NCBI GenBank assembly: GCA_018267965.1
Contig: JAFDXK010000001.1
Coordinates: forward strand, 248,001-312,000
Origin: Bacteroidota bacterium
GTDB taxonomy: Bacteria > Bacteroidota > Bacteroidia > Chitinophagales > Chitinophagaceae
Direction of reading: 5' to 3'
DNA length: 64,000 bases
Shown here: one piece after another, positions 18,076-26,493 of the stretch
How positions within the stretch are numbered: position 1 is the stretch's first letter
Layout: each line of letters starts with the position of its first letter
Position numbers and translations under genes: made by a program
The notes under the pieces: model-generated
What the model saw: the letters and a program-made list of their open reading frames with translations, nothing else
Told to the model about the DNA's origin: nothing
Database searches by the model: none

Positions 18076-18942
18076 TTATACGGCTTTCAGCATCCAGGTA
18101 GATTGAATTTTGGGTGGGCGCACTTTGCTGTTGCGTGCTTCTTCAGGCATAGCTTTTAAAAGCTGCGGCAATGCACTCATGTCTTTGAAATCGACTGTGG
18201 CCTCTGCTACCATTTCAAAACCCTGTTCTTTAAAAAACGCATGAGCCTGTTCTATGCTATCGAACTTGTTTTCTTCAATATTGTGTTGTTGTGTGAATTC
18301 GGCTTCGCTTTTGCTCTTGGGCAGGTAGTTGGCTTTGTCTGCCGGCAGCTTGATGTAGACATCTGCAGTTATCCAGCAACCGCCACGCTGTTTTAGTGTG
18401 TGATGTATCAGTTTGCACAACTGCTTTTTCTCATCCATGTTCAGGTACATGAGCAGCCCTTCGTTTACGATGGTTAGAGGCCCGTTGTCAAACTTGTTTA
18501 TCACATCATTAAAAGCAGATGAGTCAAGCGCATTCAGGGGCAACAATTCCAATTTGCCTTTTGTGTTTTTATCCAGTTGCAATTGGGCTATCATGTTTTG
18601 CTTGTGGGCTATCACATCGGACAGGTCGGTATCTATATAATGCAGTTGTGCATCGGCATCGCAAAGCGCAAGGCCTCGCAGCGAATAACCTGATGATAGT
18701 TCCAGTATGTTTTTACTATCGGTTTGTTTCAGCAATTGGTCTATACTCCAATACCTGCTTTCGAAATGCATGACACGCAACCAGAAGAAAAAATCTTTAT
18801 CCTCGAAGTTGAGATCGAAAATTTCTTTGCCATCTACCAATGCTGCTGTTTGTTGTGCATAAGGTATTTGGGTATAGCCCTTCATCATCAGCAATGATTT
18901 GGCCGATGGGCTGATGCTGCTATAGTCTTTGGAGTGTGCCAT
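18076..18942 (-). CDS. Class I SAM-dependent methyltransferase, LCMT-like
   Basis: In this 288-aa protein the SAM-binding motif I is ILELSSGYSLRGLAL near residue 75, followed by the acidic YIDTDLSDVI. A later motif TIVNEGLLMYLNMDEKKQLC matches the leucine carboxyl methyltransferase / YktD-like branch, which methylates carboxyl or small-molecule substrates. The substrate cannot be told from sequence. It is a solitary gene, with no SAM riboswitch visible in the leader. Confidence 0.75.
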   Translation of the reverse strand: MAHSKDYSSISPSAKSLLMMKGYTQIPYAQQTAALVDGKEIFDLNFEDKDFFFWLRVMHFESRYWSIDQLLKQTDSKNILELSSGYSLRGLALCDADAQLHYIDTDLSDVIAHKQNMIAQLQLDKNTKGKLELLPLNALDSSAFNDVINKFDNGPLTIVNEGLLMYLNMDEKKQLCKLIHHTLKQRGGCWITADVYIKLPADKANYLPKSKSEAEFTQQHNIEENKFDSIEQAHAFFKEQGFEMVAEATVDFKDMSALPQLLKAMPEEARNSKVRPPKIQSTWMLKAV

Positions 18943-19021
18943 GGGCAGTAAAGGTAGGGGATTGAAATATGGTTGTAAAATTGCAGTTTAAAGAATTTGG
19001 GATTGTGTAATTTGCTCTTGA

Positions 19022-20068
19022 ATGAAAAACGACTTACGCCCTAAGCTTAAAATTATTTTCCTGCCCTATTTGCTGATATCCCTTACGGTGATATCATTGT
19101 TCTCATTTGCCAAATGGTTTTTTGAAGTAAAGCTTCGTTTGCTGTTGCTTCATAGTTTTATATTCGATACTGTTGCGGCGAGTATACTTACCATTATCCT
19201 CATCATCACTATATTGCGCAGGCGGTTGCATATACTTGATGTACGGGATAAAAATGGCAACCTCAATTATACCGGCTTTTATGTTTTTATACTTATATCT
19301 ATAGTGCTTCCATTAAATTTTGCCATTAATTATGTGGGCTCTGCAACTTACCAACTGAAATCTGTTAAGACTACTGACGAAATAATAGCACAACCGCTTA
19401 CCCGTTATTATGCCATTGATACTTTGCCATTATTAATAGGAAATACTTCAACCTCATTTTCAAGATATACTTCAGGTAAGCACAACAGCACTCTCAATTT
19501 CGACTGCTATGTAGCATTTCCTGTGCCGTTGCAAAATGAGCAGGTTCCGTCGGGGCAGGTATGGCTTACGGAGTACCACCATCGTAGCATGAGGAATAGC
19601 GCTTCGGATGATGTAAAAGATGAGGCGTACAGGTCTTTTGTTGATGGCTGCTACAGCAAAATAAACAGTGTGCCTGCAGCGCTTACCGGTCCGGTGTACT
19701 ACGACAATGTGCAGGATGGGAGTTATCGCGAAAGAATAGCCGGTATGGTAAGCACGGATGGTTTGTTGTCAGAACGCCTGGTGTTGCTGGTGCCAGAATA
19801 CGGTTCGTTTGAAAATCGTGCAAAGGGGAGTGGCGGTTACTTTCTTATTGCATGGCTGGCATGTACGCTGGCTATCTTTATAGGTATGATGGTTAGCAGT
19901 TATCATGAGAGGCAATTGCAGGAATATTACGACAAAACGCTTTTGCATAATGATGATATTCAAAAAGTAGTACACTACCTGCACCGTCATCGTTATCACC
20001 CGCTGGCATTGCTGCTGATGGTAACGGTTATCAGTTTATTTGTAATGTGGATATGGCATTATTGCTGA
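19022..20068 (+). CDS. Hypothetical membrane protein
   Basis: This 348-aa protein has three N-terminal membrane helices (residues about 12-30, 42-62 and 88-108), a periplasmic domain of about 150 residues, and two C-terminal helices (YFLIAWLACTLAIFIGMMV and ALLLMVTVISLFVMWIW). The C-terminal half contains a hydrophilic His/Tyr-rich loop between helices. The family is not recognised. It converges with the SRPBCC gene ending at 20121. Confidence 0.6.
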   Translation: MKNDLRPKLKIIFLPYLLISLTVISLFSFAKWFFEVKLRLLLLHSFIFDTVAASILTIILIITILRRRLHILDVRDKNGNLNYTGFYVFILISIVLPLNFAINYVGSATYQLKSVKTTDEIIAQPLTRYYAIDTLPLLIGNTSTSFSRYTSGKHNSTLNFDCYVAFPVPLQNEQVPSGQVWLTEYHHRSMRNSASDDVKDEAYRSFVDGCYSKINSVPAALTGPVYYDNVQDGSYRERIAGMVSTDGLLSERLVLLVPEYGSFENRAKGSGGYFLIAWLACTLAIFIGMMVSSYHERQLQEYYDKTLLHNDDIQKVVHYLHRHRYHPLALLLMVTVISLFVMWIWHYC

Positions 20069-20120
20069 GTGTAGCTGCAGATGCGAGGTGACTTAGCATG
20101 TTCCCTGCATCGGGCAGAGG

Positions 20121-20570
20121 CTATTCTTCTGCTATGGCTTTTATTTGCACCAGTATGGGGTTCCAGCCCTCGCCGTTGTTGTATGTTTCCCGGTAGCGTT
20201 TTTCTCCCATTGCCACTTTCGAATAATCGCCCTGGCTTACATACAGTGTAGTGGTGCCGTTGTGCTCGGTAAGCCTGTAGGTAACGAAGAGATAGTTTTC
20301 GGGTATGTCGGGTATTTCTGCATTATCAGGTGCTATGACAGAATACACCAGTTCTTTATTGGGGTCAATGCTTATCACTTCTCCTTTCACGGGAATAAAA
20401 GGTTGGCCTTCGTGCATCATGCGCCAAATGAGTGTGCTGCCCGGTTTCCAATCAGATACTGTCTCGCAGCCGAACATATATTTCTTTGTTTGTTCGGGGT
20501 TGATGAGCACATCCCAAACTTTAGATGCGGGTGCGTTTATCTCGATGGTGTTTTCTACAGTTAGTGCCAT
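20121..20570 (-). CDS. SRPBCC (AHSA1-like) domain protein
   Basis: This 149-aa protein starts MALTVENTIEINAPASKVWD; an upstream in-frame extension to 20633 overlaps the TPR gene and is not conserved in style. It carries the AHSA1 signature INPEQTKKYMFGCETVSDWK and GSTLIWRMMHEGQPFIPVKG. It is the third member of this fold in the window and is unlike the other two in detail. It lies 47 bases after the stop of the TPR-DUF2971 gene on the same strand and could be cotranscribed. Confidence 0.85.
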   Translation of the reverse strand: MALTVENTIEINAPASKVWDVLINPEQTKKYMFGCETVSDWKPGSTLIWRMMHEGQPFIPVKGEVISIDPNKELVYSVIAPDNAEIPDIPENYLFVTYRLTEHNGTTTLYVSQGDYSKVAMGEKRYRETYNNGEGWNPILVQIKAIAEE

Positions 20571-20617
20571 ATAGTTTATTAAGCAGCTAAAGATACTGAT
20601 AAAATGGGGGTGGGGGG

Positions 20618-22459
20618 TTACTGATACTTGCATTCTGATATAGATACATCTACAGGTTTGGTACGAGTGGGGTTATTTTGCCGTAATGCAACATCTAGAT
20701 ATAGCCATTGTTTAGGGCTGGGTACTTTAGGTCCCAATATTATTTTTTCGATAGATTGTTGTATAGGTTTGTTAGAATCTACATATACTTTTTTTGGTTT
20801 GCTTTCATCAATTTTTAATTGATTATTATCTTTCGGAACATATTGAATTACACGTACTTCATTCTCGAAAGAATAATCCGAAGATTTAAAAAAGAAGCGT
20901 ACTTCTGATAGCAAATGAAATATGATTTTGTCTATTGCAATGCTTAAAGGTGCTGTAGGTTTATTTTTCACTTTCAGTTTTCCAAGGGCTATCAAACTAT
21001 CATTTAGCGCCAATATGTCTTTCTCAATATTCCCTTTTTTACTGCCATTTTCAATAATATCTCCTACAATCATTGGCTTCTTATTTTGGCGGTGGTTTTT
21101 ATTAAAATATAATACACGGTAAAGGCATTGCGGTGTTGTACCTGCTGCAGCTTTAGTGCCTAAAGTATGCATGTGTGGATTTATCCCTGCATGGTCCTGA
21201 TACGCGTCAAAAAAATCGGTATTAATAACAATAGAGCAGCCTGCTGCTTCAGTTCCATTTTCGTCCTTACCATAAGTACGCCACATTACCAGTTCATCCT
21301 CATGTGTATCAGCGGGTAGGAAACTACCAATGTATATATTCCCTTCTTCTTGTTGCGAGGCATTGGCAAAACATTGTTTTACTTCAGTGCCCATTGCATC
21401 CAGTAACACAATCCCTTCTTCAGGGTCATTCATATACACTGCATTATAATAACGAAGCTTGCTTTCTGCCTTTTTATCGGAAGCTATAATATCTGCGACA
21501 GTAAGTTTGGTATAGTGCGCTACACTGTTCTTAATAATATCAGCAGTATTGCTTCCTGCATGTGACCTTATCTTATCAATGCCTTCTCTTTTTGCTTTCG
21601 CACAAAGGTCTAATATGTCGCGTCTGTCATCCCTGTTAATTTGAGTCTCATTCAGAATATTGACACATAACTTGAGTGAAGAAGCGGCTTTGTTTCTATT
21701 CGTCTCAATGATTACATTTCCGGGATCTAATTGATTCGCCTTTTCATAATCTGCAAGTGCAAGTTCATATTCTCCTTTGCTTTCGAAAGTAACACCTCTG
21801 TTGTTTAATGCGTCAGCAGAATTAGGCTCCAGTCGAAAAGCTTCATTGAAGTCTGCAAGTGCAAGTTCATATTCTCCTTTGTTTTCTAAACTATAACCTC
21901 GATTATTATACGCTGCTGCATAATTAGGTTTTATCCTAATAGCTTCATTAAAGTCAGCAATTGCCTTATCATATTCTCCCATGAAATCCCAGCTATTGCC
22001 CCTATTATAATAGAGGTCCGCATCATTGGGGTTTATCTTTATAGCTTCATTATAATCAGCAATTGCTTTATCATATTCTCTTTTATTAGACCAGCTATTA
22101 CCTCTGTTATTATATGCATCAACATAATTAACACTTATTTTTATAGCTTCATTATAATCAGCAATTGCTTTGTCATATTCTCCTTTGTCATTCCAAATAA
22201 CACCCCTGTTGTAATAATTTGTCGCATTGGGTTCCAACCTTACTGCTGTGTCATAATATTTATATGCTTCATCAGTTTCGTTGTTATATTCATGCCCTAA
22301 TCCTCTAAATCTATATAATCTCTCATTGTTGTGTTTTGTCAATATATCATCATCTAATAATGCAATTAACTCGTCATATTTGGCTGCATCAAATAAATTG
22401 TCAGCGAGATCCTGTAATTTTTTCAGTGTCATTTCATTTTTGTCTTTCTGGTCTGCCAT
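20618..22459 (-). CDS. TPR-repeat protein with C-terminal DUF2971-like domain
   Basis: The protein has about 613 aa. Residues about 5-260 are six or seven TPR units of 34 residues with near-identical cores (GEYDKAIADYNEAIKI repeated). Residues about 310-470 match the DUF2971 pattern: SVAHYTKLTVADII, then YNAVYMNDPEEG, IYIGSFLP, and ELVMWRTYGKDENG followed by GCSIVI. DUF2971 proteins are uncharacterised and often occur in defence or mobile contexts. The start MADQKDKNEM is preferred over an A/T-rich extension to 22543. It lies between the host SRPBCC gene and the prophage repressor, where lysogenic conversion genes commonly sit. Confidence 0.75.
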   Translation of the reverse strand: MADQKDKNEMTLKKLQDLADNLFDAAKYDELIALLDDDILTKHNNERLYRFRGLGHEYNNETDEAYKYYDTAVRLEPNATNYYNRGVIWNDKGEYDKAIADYNEAIKISVNYVDAYNNRGNSWSNKREYDKAIADYNEAIKINPNDADLYYNRGNSWDFMGEYDKAIADFNEAIRIKPNYAAAYNNRGYSLENKGEYELALADFNEAFRLEPNSADALNNRGVTFESKGEYELALADYEKANQLDPGNVIIETNRNKAASSLKLCVNILNETQINRDDRRDILDLCAKAKREGIDKIRSHAGSNTADIIKNSVAHYTKLTVADIIASDKKAESKLRYYNAVYMNDPEEGIVLLDAMGTEVKQCFANASQQEEGNIYIGSFLPADTHEDELVMWRTYGKDENGTEAAGCSIVINTDFFDAYQDHAGINPHMHTLGTKAAAGTTPQCLYRVLYFNKNHRQNKKPMIVGDIIENGSKKGNIEKDILALNDSLIALGKLKVKNKPTAPLSIAIDKIIFHLLSEVRFFFKSSDYSFENEVRVIQYVPKDNNQLKIDESKPKKVYVDSNKPIQQSIEKIILGPKVPSPKQWLYLDVALRQNNPTRTKPVDVSISECKYQ

Positions 22460-22534
22460 AGAGGGATAGTTTATATTCCTTAAATAAAAGATTTTGAATG
22501 AGATAAAAAAATGGGAAAAACACTGGAAACAAAA

Positions 22535-22558
22535 AATCCCCACCTTTCGGCGGGGATT
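22535..22558 (-). terminator. Terminator of the prophage repressor gene
   Basis: On the minus strand the stem AATCCCCGCC / GGTGGGGATT (one G:U) is followed by TTTTTTGTTTCC. It starts 4 bases after the repressor stop codon. Confidence 0.85.
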
Positions 22559-22562
22559 GATA

Positions 22563-23279
22563 TTATACAGTTATCTCAAACTTTTTCGGTGGTGGCATAT
22601 CCCAGTCTATCTTTCGTTTTACCAGCCATAGTTCTTTTATCTCTTTCATAGGCAGAATGAACTGCGGATAAAATTCTTCGTTATCGCTGATGCATACATA
22701 GGTCTTATCGTCTTTGCGGAAAAGGCGTTTTACCATGATGCGGTCTTCGGTCACTACTACATATACATAGTATTGTGCGGTGCTCTTCCAAAAATCGGGT
22801 TCTACTTTTTCACACACAATCAGGAAACCTTCTTTAAGAGTGGGTTCCATACTATCGCCGCTTACTTCAAAAGCACGGTACCTGTCGCCGCGGTAGGGCA
22901 GGTTGGGCAGGTGCATCTGTTCCAGTTCGCTGGTAAAAGTAGGTTCGAGGTAATGCTTGCTGTAGCCTGCCTGTGCCATGATAGGGACAACGGGTATGCC
23001 TTCGGGTATGCTACCGTCGCCAAAGGCCTTCAATCGCCGCAGTGCATCACCGCTTATCTTGTTGCTGCCGGGATTGTACACACCGCTAAATAGCCTTTCA
23101 ACATCAACGCCCAGCATTTCGGCTGCTTTTTCTTTCAGCTCATCGTCAAGACGGTCTTTTTTAAAATTGTAATAGAGCGTGCTTCGCGGCACCTCCATAG
23201 CATCGGCCAGGCCATGAACGCCCAGCTTGCTCATACGTGCGGCGTTTTGCAACGCTTCGCCTTCATGTATATATGTCAT
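22563..23279 (-). CDS. CI/LexA-like phage repressor (HTH + S24 peptidase)
   Basis: This 238-aa protein has an N-terminal HTH (SKLGVHGLADAMEVPRSTLY, residues about 17-36) and a C-terminal S24 domain. The self-cleavage site is likely the A-G in PIMAQAGYS near residue 105. The catalytic Ser is in VSGDSMEPT and the Lys in RIMVKRLF. This is the design of lambda CI-type repressors that are inactivated during the SOS response. It faces the rightward early genes across a region of TGTACA palindromes. Its own terminator follows directly. Confidence 0.92.
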   Translation of the reverse strand: MTYIHEGEALQNAARMSKLGVHGLADAMEVPRSTLYYNFKKDRLDDELKEKAAEMLGVDVERLFSGVYNPGSNKISGDALRRLKAFGDGSIPEGIPVVPIMAQAGYSKHYLEPTFTSELEQMHLPNLPYRGDRYRAFEVSGDSMEPTLKEGFLIVCEKVEPDFWKSTAQYYVYVVVTEDRIMVKRLFRKDDKTYVCISDNEEFYPQFILPMKEIKELWLVKRKIDWDMPPPKKFEITV

Positions 23280-23304
23280 AGAATGTGGGTTTTCTTTTTA
23301 GAAT

Positions 23305-23378
23305 GGGATAATGCGGCAATATGCCAATGCGATAATGTACGTGTTTGTGGTATAGTGTTCATTGTCCTATTGTCAGAA
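23305..23378. repeat. ATAATGCGGCAAT-type intergenic repeat
   Basis: This stretch carries units such as ATAATGCGGCAATATGCCAA and ATTGTCCTATTGTC. They recur at 30099-30210 before the DnaB gene, in both orientations. The two sites bracket the early module of the element. Confidence 0.6.
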
Positions 23379-23415
23379 AAAATCTTTTAAAAATTTATTT
23401 GGACATTTGTTCAAT

Positions 23416-23438
23416 AATTGTACATTTGTACAGCAATT
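23416..23438 (+). promoter_or_regulatory. Early promoter overlapping a repressor operator
   Basis: AATTG-TACATTTGTACAG-CAATT contains TGTACA-TT-TGTACA (23419-23432), a perfect palindrome. The Bacteroidota -7 sequence TACATTTG (TAnnTTTG, 23421-23428) lies within it and points toward the early genes. A half-related TGTTCA lies 10 bases upstream. A -7 element in the palindrome fits direct repression by the S24 protein. Confidence 0.6.
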
Positions 23439-23495
23439 GAGACATAAATTTCTTTCGATTGCACAAATGTATAAAAGTTTTCTAAACAAACCATC

Positions 23496-23720
23496 ATGCA
23501 AGCAGAAAAATTTTCGACAACAGAACAAAGAATGTTAGAACAGTGCCTGAACGGCTATGGTGCCAAGGCAGAGTGTGTAAGGCATACAGGTATAGGGTAT
23601 GCTACTATTCAAAAAGCATTGCAGAGCGGTGAGGCTACGGCTACCGTGGCGCGCAAACTGCGCAGCTACTTGTGGATTCAGGCATGTGCGTCGAAAGTGT
23701 TTATAGAAACAGCAGCATAG
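23496..23720 (+). CDS. Small early protein, HTH-like
   Basis: This 74-aa protein is the first gene rightward of the repressor. Residues about 8-45 could form a helix-turn-helix (TTEQRMLEQCLNGYGAKAEC followed by TGIGYATIQKALQSG), as expected for a Cro- or CII-like regulator. Position and size support this; sequence alone is not decisive. The stop is followed by a GCAATTGCTCAATGG intergenic repeat. Confidence 0.6.
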   Translation: MQAEKFSTTEQRMLEQCLNGYGAKAECVRHTGIGYATIQKALQSGEATATVARKLRSYLWIQACASKVFIETAA

Positions 23721-23726
23721 CTAATG

Positions 23727-23754
23727 GCGCAATTGCTCAATGGCTCAATGAATC
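23727..23754. repeat. GGCGCAATTGCTCAATGG intergenic repeat, copy 1
   Basis: A 28-base stretch is nearly identical to 24305-24332 and partly to 25198-25231. All three lie between consecutive early genes, directly after a stop codon or a short spacer. Confidence 0.75.
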
Positions 23755-23784
23755 AGAACAAAACAACAAGCAAAACTAAAAACC

Positions 23785-24273
23785 ATGCGTACTATATATA
23801 CATCAATACAAACGGCTGAAAGCATATTGAATGCAGTAATGACTGAAAATATTTACTGTGGCTTATCGTGGAGGTATGGTGTGTTGCGTGCGGCGATTCC
23901 CGTGAAAGAAAATGCCCGGTGTAGAAACATCGGGCCTTTCAAAACAAAAAATAAAAAACACGATGCGAAGCTAACTAAAAATATTGAAATAGAGGGGGTT
24001 ACGAACGCTGCACAGTATATGTTGGTGCATTGGAAAAGCCCGGAAACCGTTGGTATTCAGACGCTTAAAATAGACCGTTTTGCTTTTGAACAATGGTTGT
24101 ACGAGACCTGTAGATTAGACTGGTGTCTGCACGAACTAAGTGGCGACAGACAAGCATTTGAGGGGGGCGATGCAAATGTGAATTGTTGGATGTACGGTGC
24201 GTATGGTGTGGGCCTGCAAGAGCTGGGTACTTATATGGTAGAACACAGGTTGGCTTTAATAGTATGTGGATAA
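23785..24273 (+). CDS. Hypothetical phage early protein
   Basis: The 162-aa frame lies in the early region of the prophage, and no family is recognised. The C-terminal half looks like a globular domain (VTNAAQYMLVHWKSPETVGI, FEQWLYETCRLDWCLHELSG). A hairpin (GCCCGGTG / CATCGGGC) with the look of a terminator lies inside the frame at about 23911-23936, so the true gene could begin later. Confidence in the start is low. Confidence 0.45.
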   Translation: MRTIYTSIQTAESILNAVMTENIYCGLSWRYGVLRAAIPVKENARCRNIGPFKTKNKKHDAKLTKNIEIEGVTNAAQYMLVHWKSPETVGIQTLKIDRFAFEQWLYETCRLDWCLHELSGDRQAFEGGDANVNCWMYGAYGVGLQELGTYMVEHRLALIVCG

Positions 24274-24304
24274 GTGGATAAATACAGGCTATTAATGGCT
24301 TATT

Positions 24305-24332
24305 GGCGCAATTGCTCAATGGCTTAATGAAT
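24305..24332. repeat. GGCGCAATTGCTCAATGG intergenic repeat, copy 2
   Basis: This copy differs from the one at 23727 by a single base in the first 28 and lies between two early genes. Confidence 0.75.
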
Positions 24333-24366
24333 AGAAACAACAACGTAAAACAAAAACAATAGCAAT

Positions 24367-24744
24367 ATGGAAAACAGTACATTTTACAACCACGTTAGCA
24401 GTTGGGTGCGCAGTCACCGCAATCCTGAAACACTTGACAGCATCCGCAATTTTGTGGACAGGGCTTTGCAACCGCTGGATATTAAAGAGAAACTGTATCG
24501 CGAGATCAACTACAAAGAGACCATCCTGAGAAGGCAACCCGGCTTTACGGTTTCGGGCGATGCTACTTACCTGGCTAATGATGATGGCAACCCGCGTGTG
24601 TATATGTCGCGCTTTAGTGCGGTGTGCAAACTGGCAGAACTTACTTTGAAAGGTTATGAGGTAGAGTTGCAGCAAAGTGGTACACAATACCGCATTACCC
24701 TATCTGAGCCGGCCCCTGTAAATGGTATGAGTACAGCAGCATAA
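24367..24744 (+). CDS. Hypothetical phage early protein
   Basis: This 125-aa protein has no signal peptide or membrane helix. Its sequence is mixed alpha/beta (NPETLDSIRNFVDRALQPLD, VYMSRFSAVCKLAELTLKGY). The start ATG follows an A-rich leader typical of this module. The family is not recognised. It is in line with the other rightward early genes. Confidence 0.6.
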   Translation: MENSTFYNHVSSWVRSHRNPETLDSIRNFVDRALQPLDIKEKLYREINYKETILRRQPGFTVSGDATYLANDDGNPRVYMSRFSAVCKLAELTLKGYEVELQQSGTQYRITLSEPAPVNGMSTAA

Positions 24745-24927
24745 TGCCGTACCTGTATCTTATGAACCCGCTATGAAATGGCGACTGGTTGACTTGTTGA
24801 AAGGTTGATTAGTTGCACTGAGGGTAAGAGACACTATAAAACTATCAGGCATGGTGAAACAGTTAAGATGATTAACTGTTTTGCCACTGTCTTTGCCATT
24901 CAGAAAAAACAATTAACACCAAACACT

Positions 24928-25194
24928 ATGCAAAACATAATAGTAACACCAATAGCAACGGATGATGAGAGCTTTGCCCGTGCGATGAATATTACCGAAC
25001 AACGCGAAGCTGAAATAGATGAGATACTCGACAACTGTTATGCACTTACGGATACCTACCCCGATGCGCTGGCTGCCACTTCTCAAAAACTACATAATGC
25101 CAACGAACTGGCATACGCCTGTTTTCATCTCGGTGCCTTTGCCGAAAGCCGCAGAAGCAAATACCAACTACTGAACAAACTGCTGGGAGAGTAA
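24928..25194 (+). CDS. Small hypothetical early protein
   Basis: This protein of about 88 aa starts MQNIIVTPIATDDESFARAM. The frame extends upstream to 24805, but the extension is low-quality. It is acidic and mostly helical (ITEQREAEIDEILDNCYALT), with no known family. Confidence 0.6.
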   Translation: MQNIIVTPIATDDESFARAMNITEQREAEIDEILDNCYALTDTYPDALAATSQKLHNANELAYACFHLGAFAESRRSKYQLLNKLLGE

Positions 25195-25197
25195 AGT

Positions 25198-25231
25198 AAT
25201 TGCTTAATAGCAGAATGGCTCAATAGCTCAA
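25198..25231. repeat. CAATGGCTCAAT-type intergenic repeat, copy 3
   Basis: ATTGCTTAATAGCAGAATGG then CTCAATAGCTCAATGA is a diverged relative of the 23727 and 24305 units and again directly follows a stop codon. Confidence 0.6.
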
Positions 25232-25292
25232 TGATATTCTCATTGAGAAGGGGCAGACTATGTATATCATTCAACACAAAAACCATAGCCTT

Positions 25293-26102
25293 ATGAAACA
25301 AGAACAAATAACTAATCAAAGACTCTCCTCCTTAGATAAGGAGGAGTACGCGAGCGTTAGCGAAGCGGGAGGTGGTCTGAATAATAATATAGACATCATA
25401 GCATCACTGGTTATCAATGGCGATATCAGCCGCCTTACAGCACAACAGAAAGTAAACTATTATAAACAGGTATGCGATAAACTGGGGCTCGACCCTTTGT
25501 CGCAACCTTTTAGGATACTGCGCCTGCATGGCCGTGAAATCATGTATTGCGACCGTGGTGGTGCGCAGCAATTGAACAAACTGCATAAAGTGAGCCACGA
25601 GATAAAGGCCCGCGAAATGGTGAATGGCTGTTATGTAGTAACGGCACAGGCCAGTACACCCGATGCACGCAAGACAGAAAGCATTGGCGCAGTGCCTATC
25701 ATCAACCTGAAGGGAGAAAACCTGTGTAATGCCATGATGAAAGCAGAGACGAAAGCCAAACGCAGGGCAACATTAGATTTGCTTGGACTCGGTATTCTTG
25801 ACGAAACAGAAACAGAGCATTTGAATGGTGCTGATGTTGTAAGACTCCCCGCCTTAGATAAGGAGGGGTGTCCGCAGGACGGGGTGGTTGGACTAAGCGT
25901 GAGTGACGATGTGGCAGAAAAAGAAATACCTACTTCTGTGTTCCTGGGATTGAAAGGGCTGGCACGTATGGTAAGTGAATGTACCTGCGAAGATTCACTG
26001 CTGCAACTGTATAACGATAATAAAGAACGTATAGATGCAGCACCTGAGTTGAAACAGTTATTTACCAGCCGTAAAAATCAATTGAGGAAAAAGGCAGCAT
26101 GA
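25293..26102 (+). CDS. Phage protein, possible recombination/annealing function, carrying two in-frame palindromic inserts
   Basis: This protein has about 269 aa. The conserved part (KLGLDPLSQPFRILRLHGRE, YCDRGGAQQLNKLH, NAMMKAETKAKRRATLDLLG, GILDETE) matches a phage protein family common in early modules and often placed near recombinases. A single-strand annealing role is possible but unproven. Residues about 10-29 and 184-201 are each encoded by a GC-rich palindrome with the same reading frame (RLSSLDKEE... and RLPALDKEG...). They look like mobile palindromes that entered the gene. The ATG at 25293 is preferred over 25260. Confidence 0.65.
   Translation: MKQEQITNQRLSSLDKEEYASVSEAGGGLNNNIDIIASLVINGDISRLTAQQKVNYYKQVCDKLGLDPLSQPFRILRLHGREIMYCDRGGAQQLNKLHKVSHEIKAREMVNGCYVVTAQASTPDARKTESIGAVPIINLKGENLCNAMMKAETKAKRRATLDLLGLGILDETETEHLNGADVVRLPALDKEGCPQDGVVGLSVSDDVAEKEIPTSVFLGLKGLARMVSECTCEDSLLQLYNDNKERIDAAPELKQLFTSRKNQLRKKAA
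25320..25379 (+). repeat. In-frame palindromic element 1
   Basis: A core palindrome CTCCTCCTTA-GAT-AAGGAGGAG is followed by GCGAGCG...CGAAGC and GGAGGTGGTCTG. It lies in codons 10-29 of the host gene and adds no stop. Relatives are at 25842, 26551, 27100 and 31554-31805. Confidence 0.8.
25842..25895 (+). repeat. In-frame palindromic element 2
   Basis: The core CTCCCCGCCTTAGATAAGG then GGGTGTCCGCAGGACGGGG and TGGTTGGACTA occupies codons 184-201, in the same orientation and frame as element 1. Confidence 0.8.
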
Positions 26103-26489
26103 TTAATGGTGCTTTAGTGTAAGCATTGCTATTGCAAAAAGCATTACAGTGATGTAGGTGAAGATGATTAGTGTTTGGGAGTTCTTTGATTTTGGGGTTT
26201 CTTTTACTGTTTGTTCTAATGGTTTTAAGATAACATTGAGTATAAAATAAATGATAAAAGCTAAAGCAACATATAGCGCAGTATTGAGTGCTTTATTTTG
26301 AAATGGTTGTAAGACTTCAATATTGGTGTTGTTTTCAATAATCAGGGCAATAAAGAAAAGAATGCTCCAAAGCCAGGCTGAAAATCCTTTTAAAGCCCAG
26401 AATAGTAAATCTTGCGAGTTGCTACTCCGTGAAGCAGAATTTCTTAATGAATAGAATTCTGTAAATAGTTGACGAATGATTTTCTTCAC
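26103..26489 (-). CDS. Small membrane protein (moron cluster)
   Basis: The 128-aa frame begins with GTG directly after a TATATTTG-like -7 element. There are three hydrophobic segments (LKGFSAWLWSILFFIALII, ALYVALAFIIYFILNVIL, IIFTYITVMLFAIAMLTL). It is one of four consecutive minus-strand membrane genes set against the rightward phage genes. The family is unknown. It ends flush with the convergent early gene (26102/26103). Confidence 0.55.
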   Translation of the reverse strand: MKKIIRQLFTEFYSLRNSASRSSNSQDLLFWALKGFSAWLWSILFFIALIIENNTNIEVLQPFQNKALNTALYVALAFIIYFILNVILKPLEQTVKETPKSKNSQTLIIFTYITVMLFAIAMLTLKHH

Positions 26490-26493
26490 TAAT

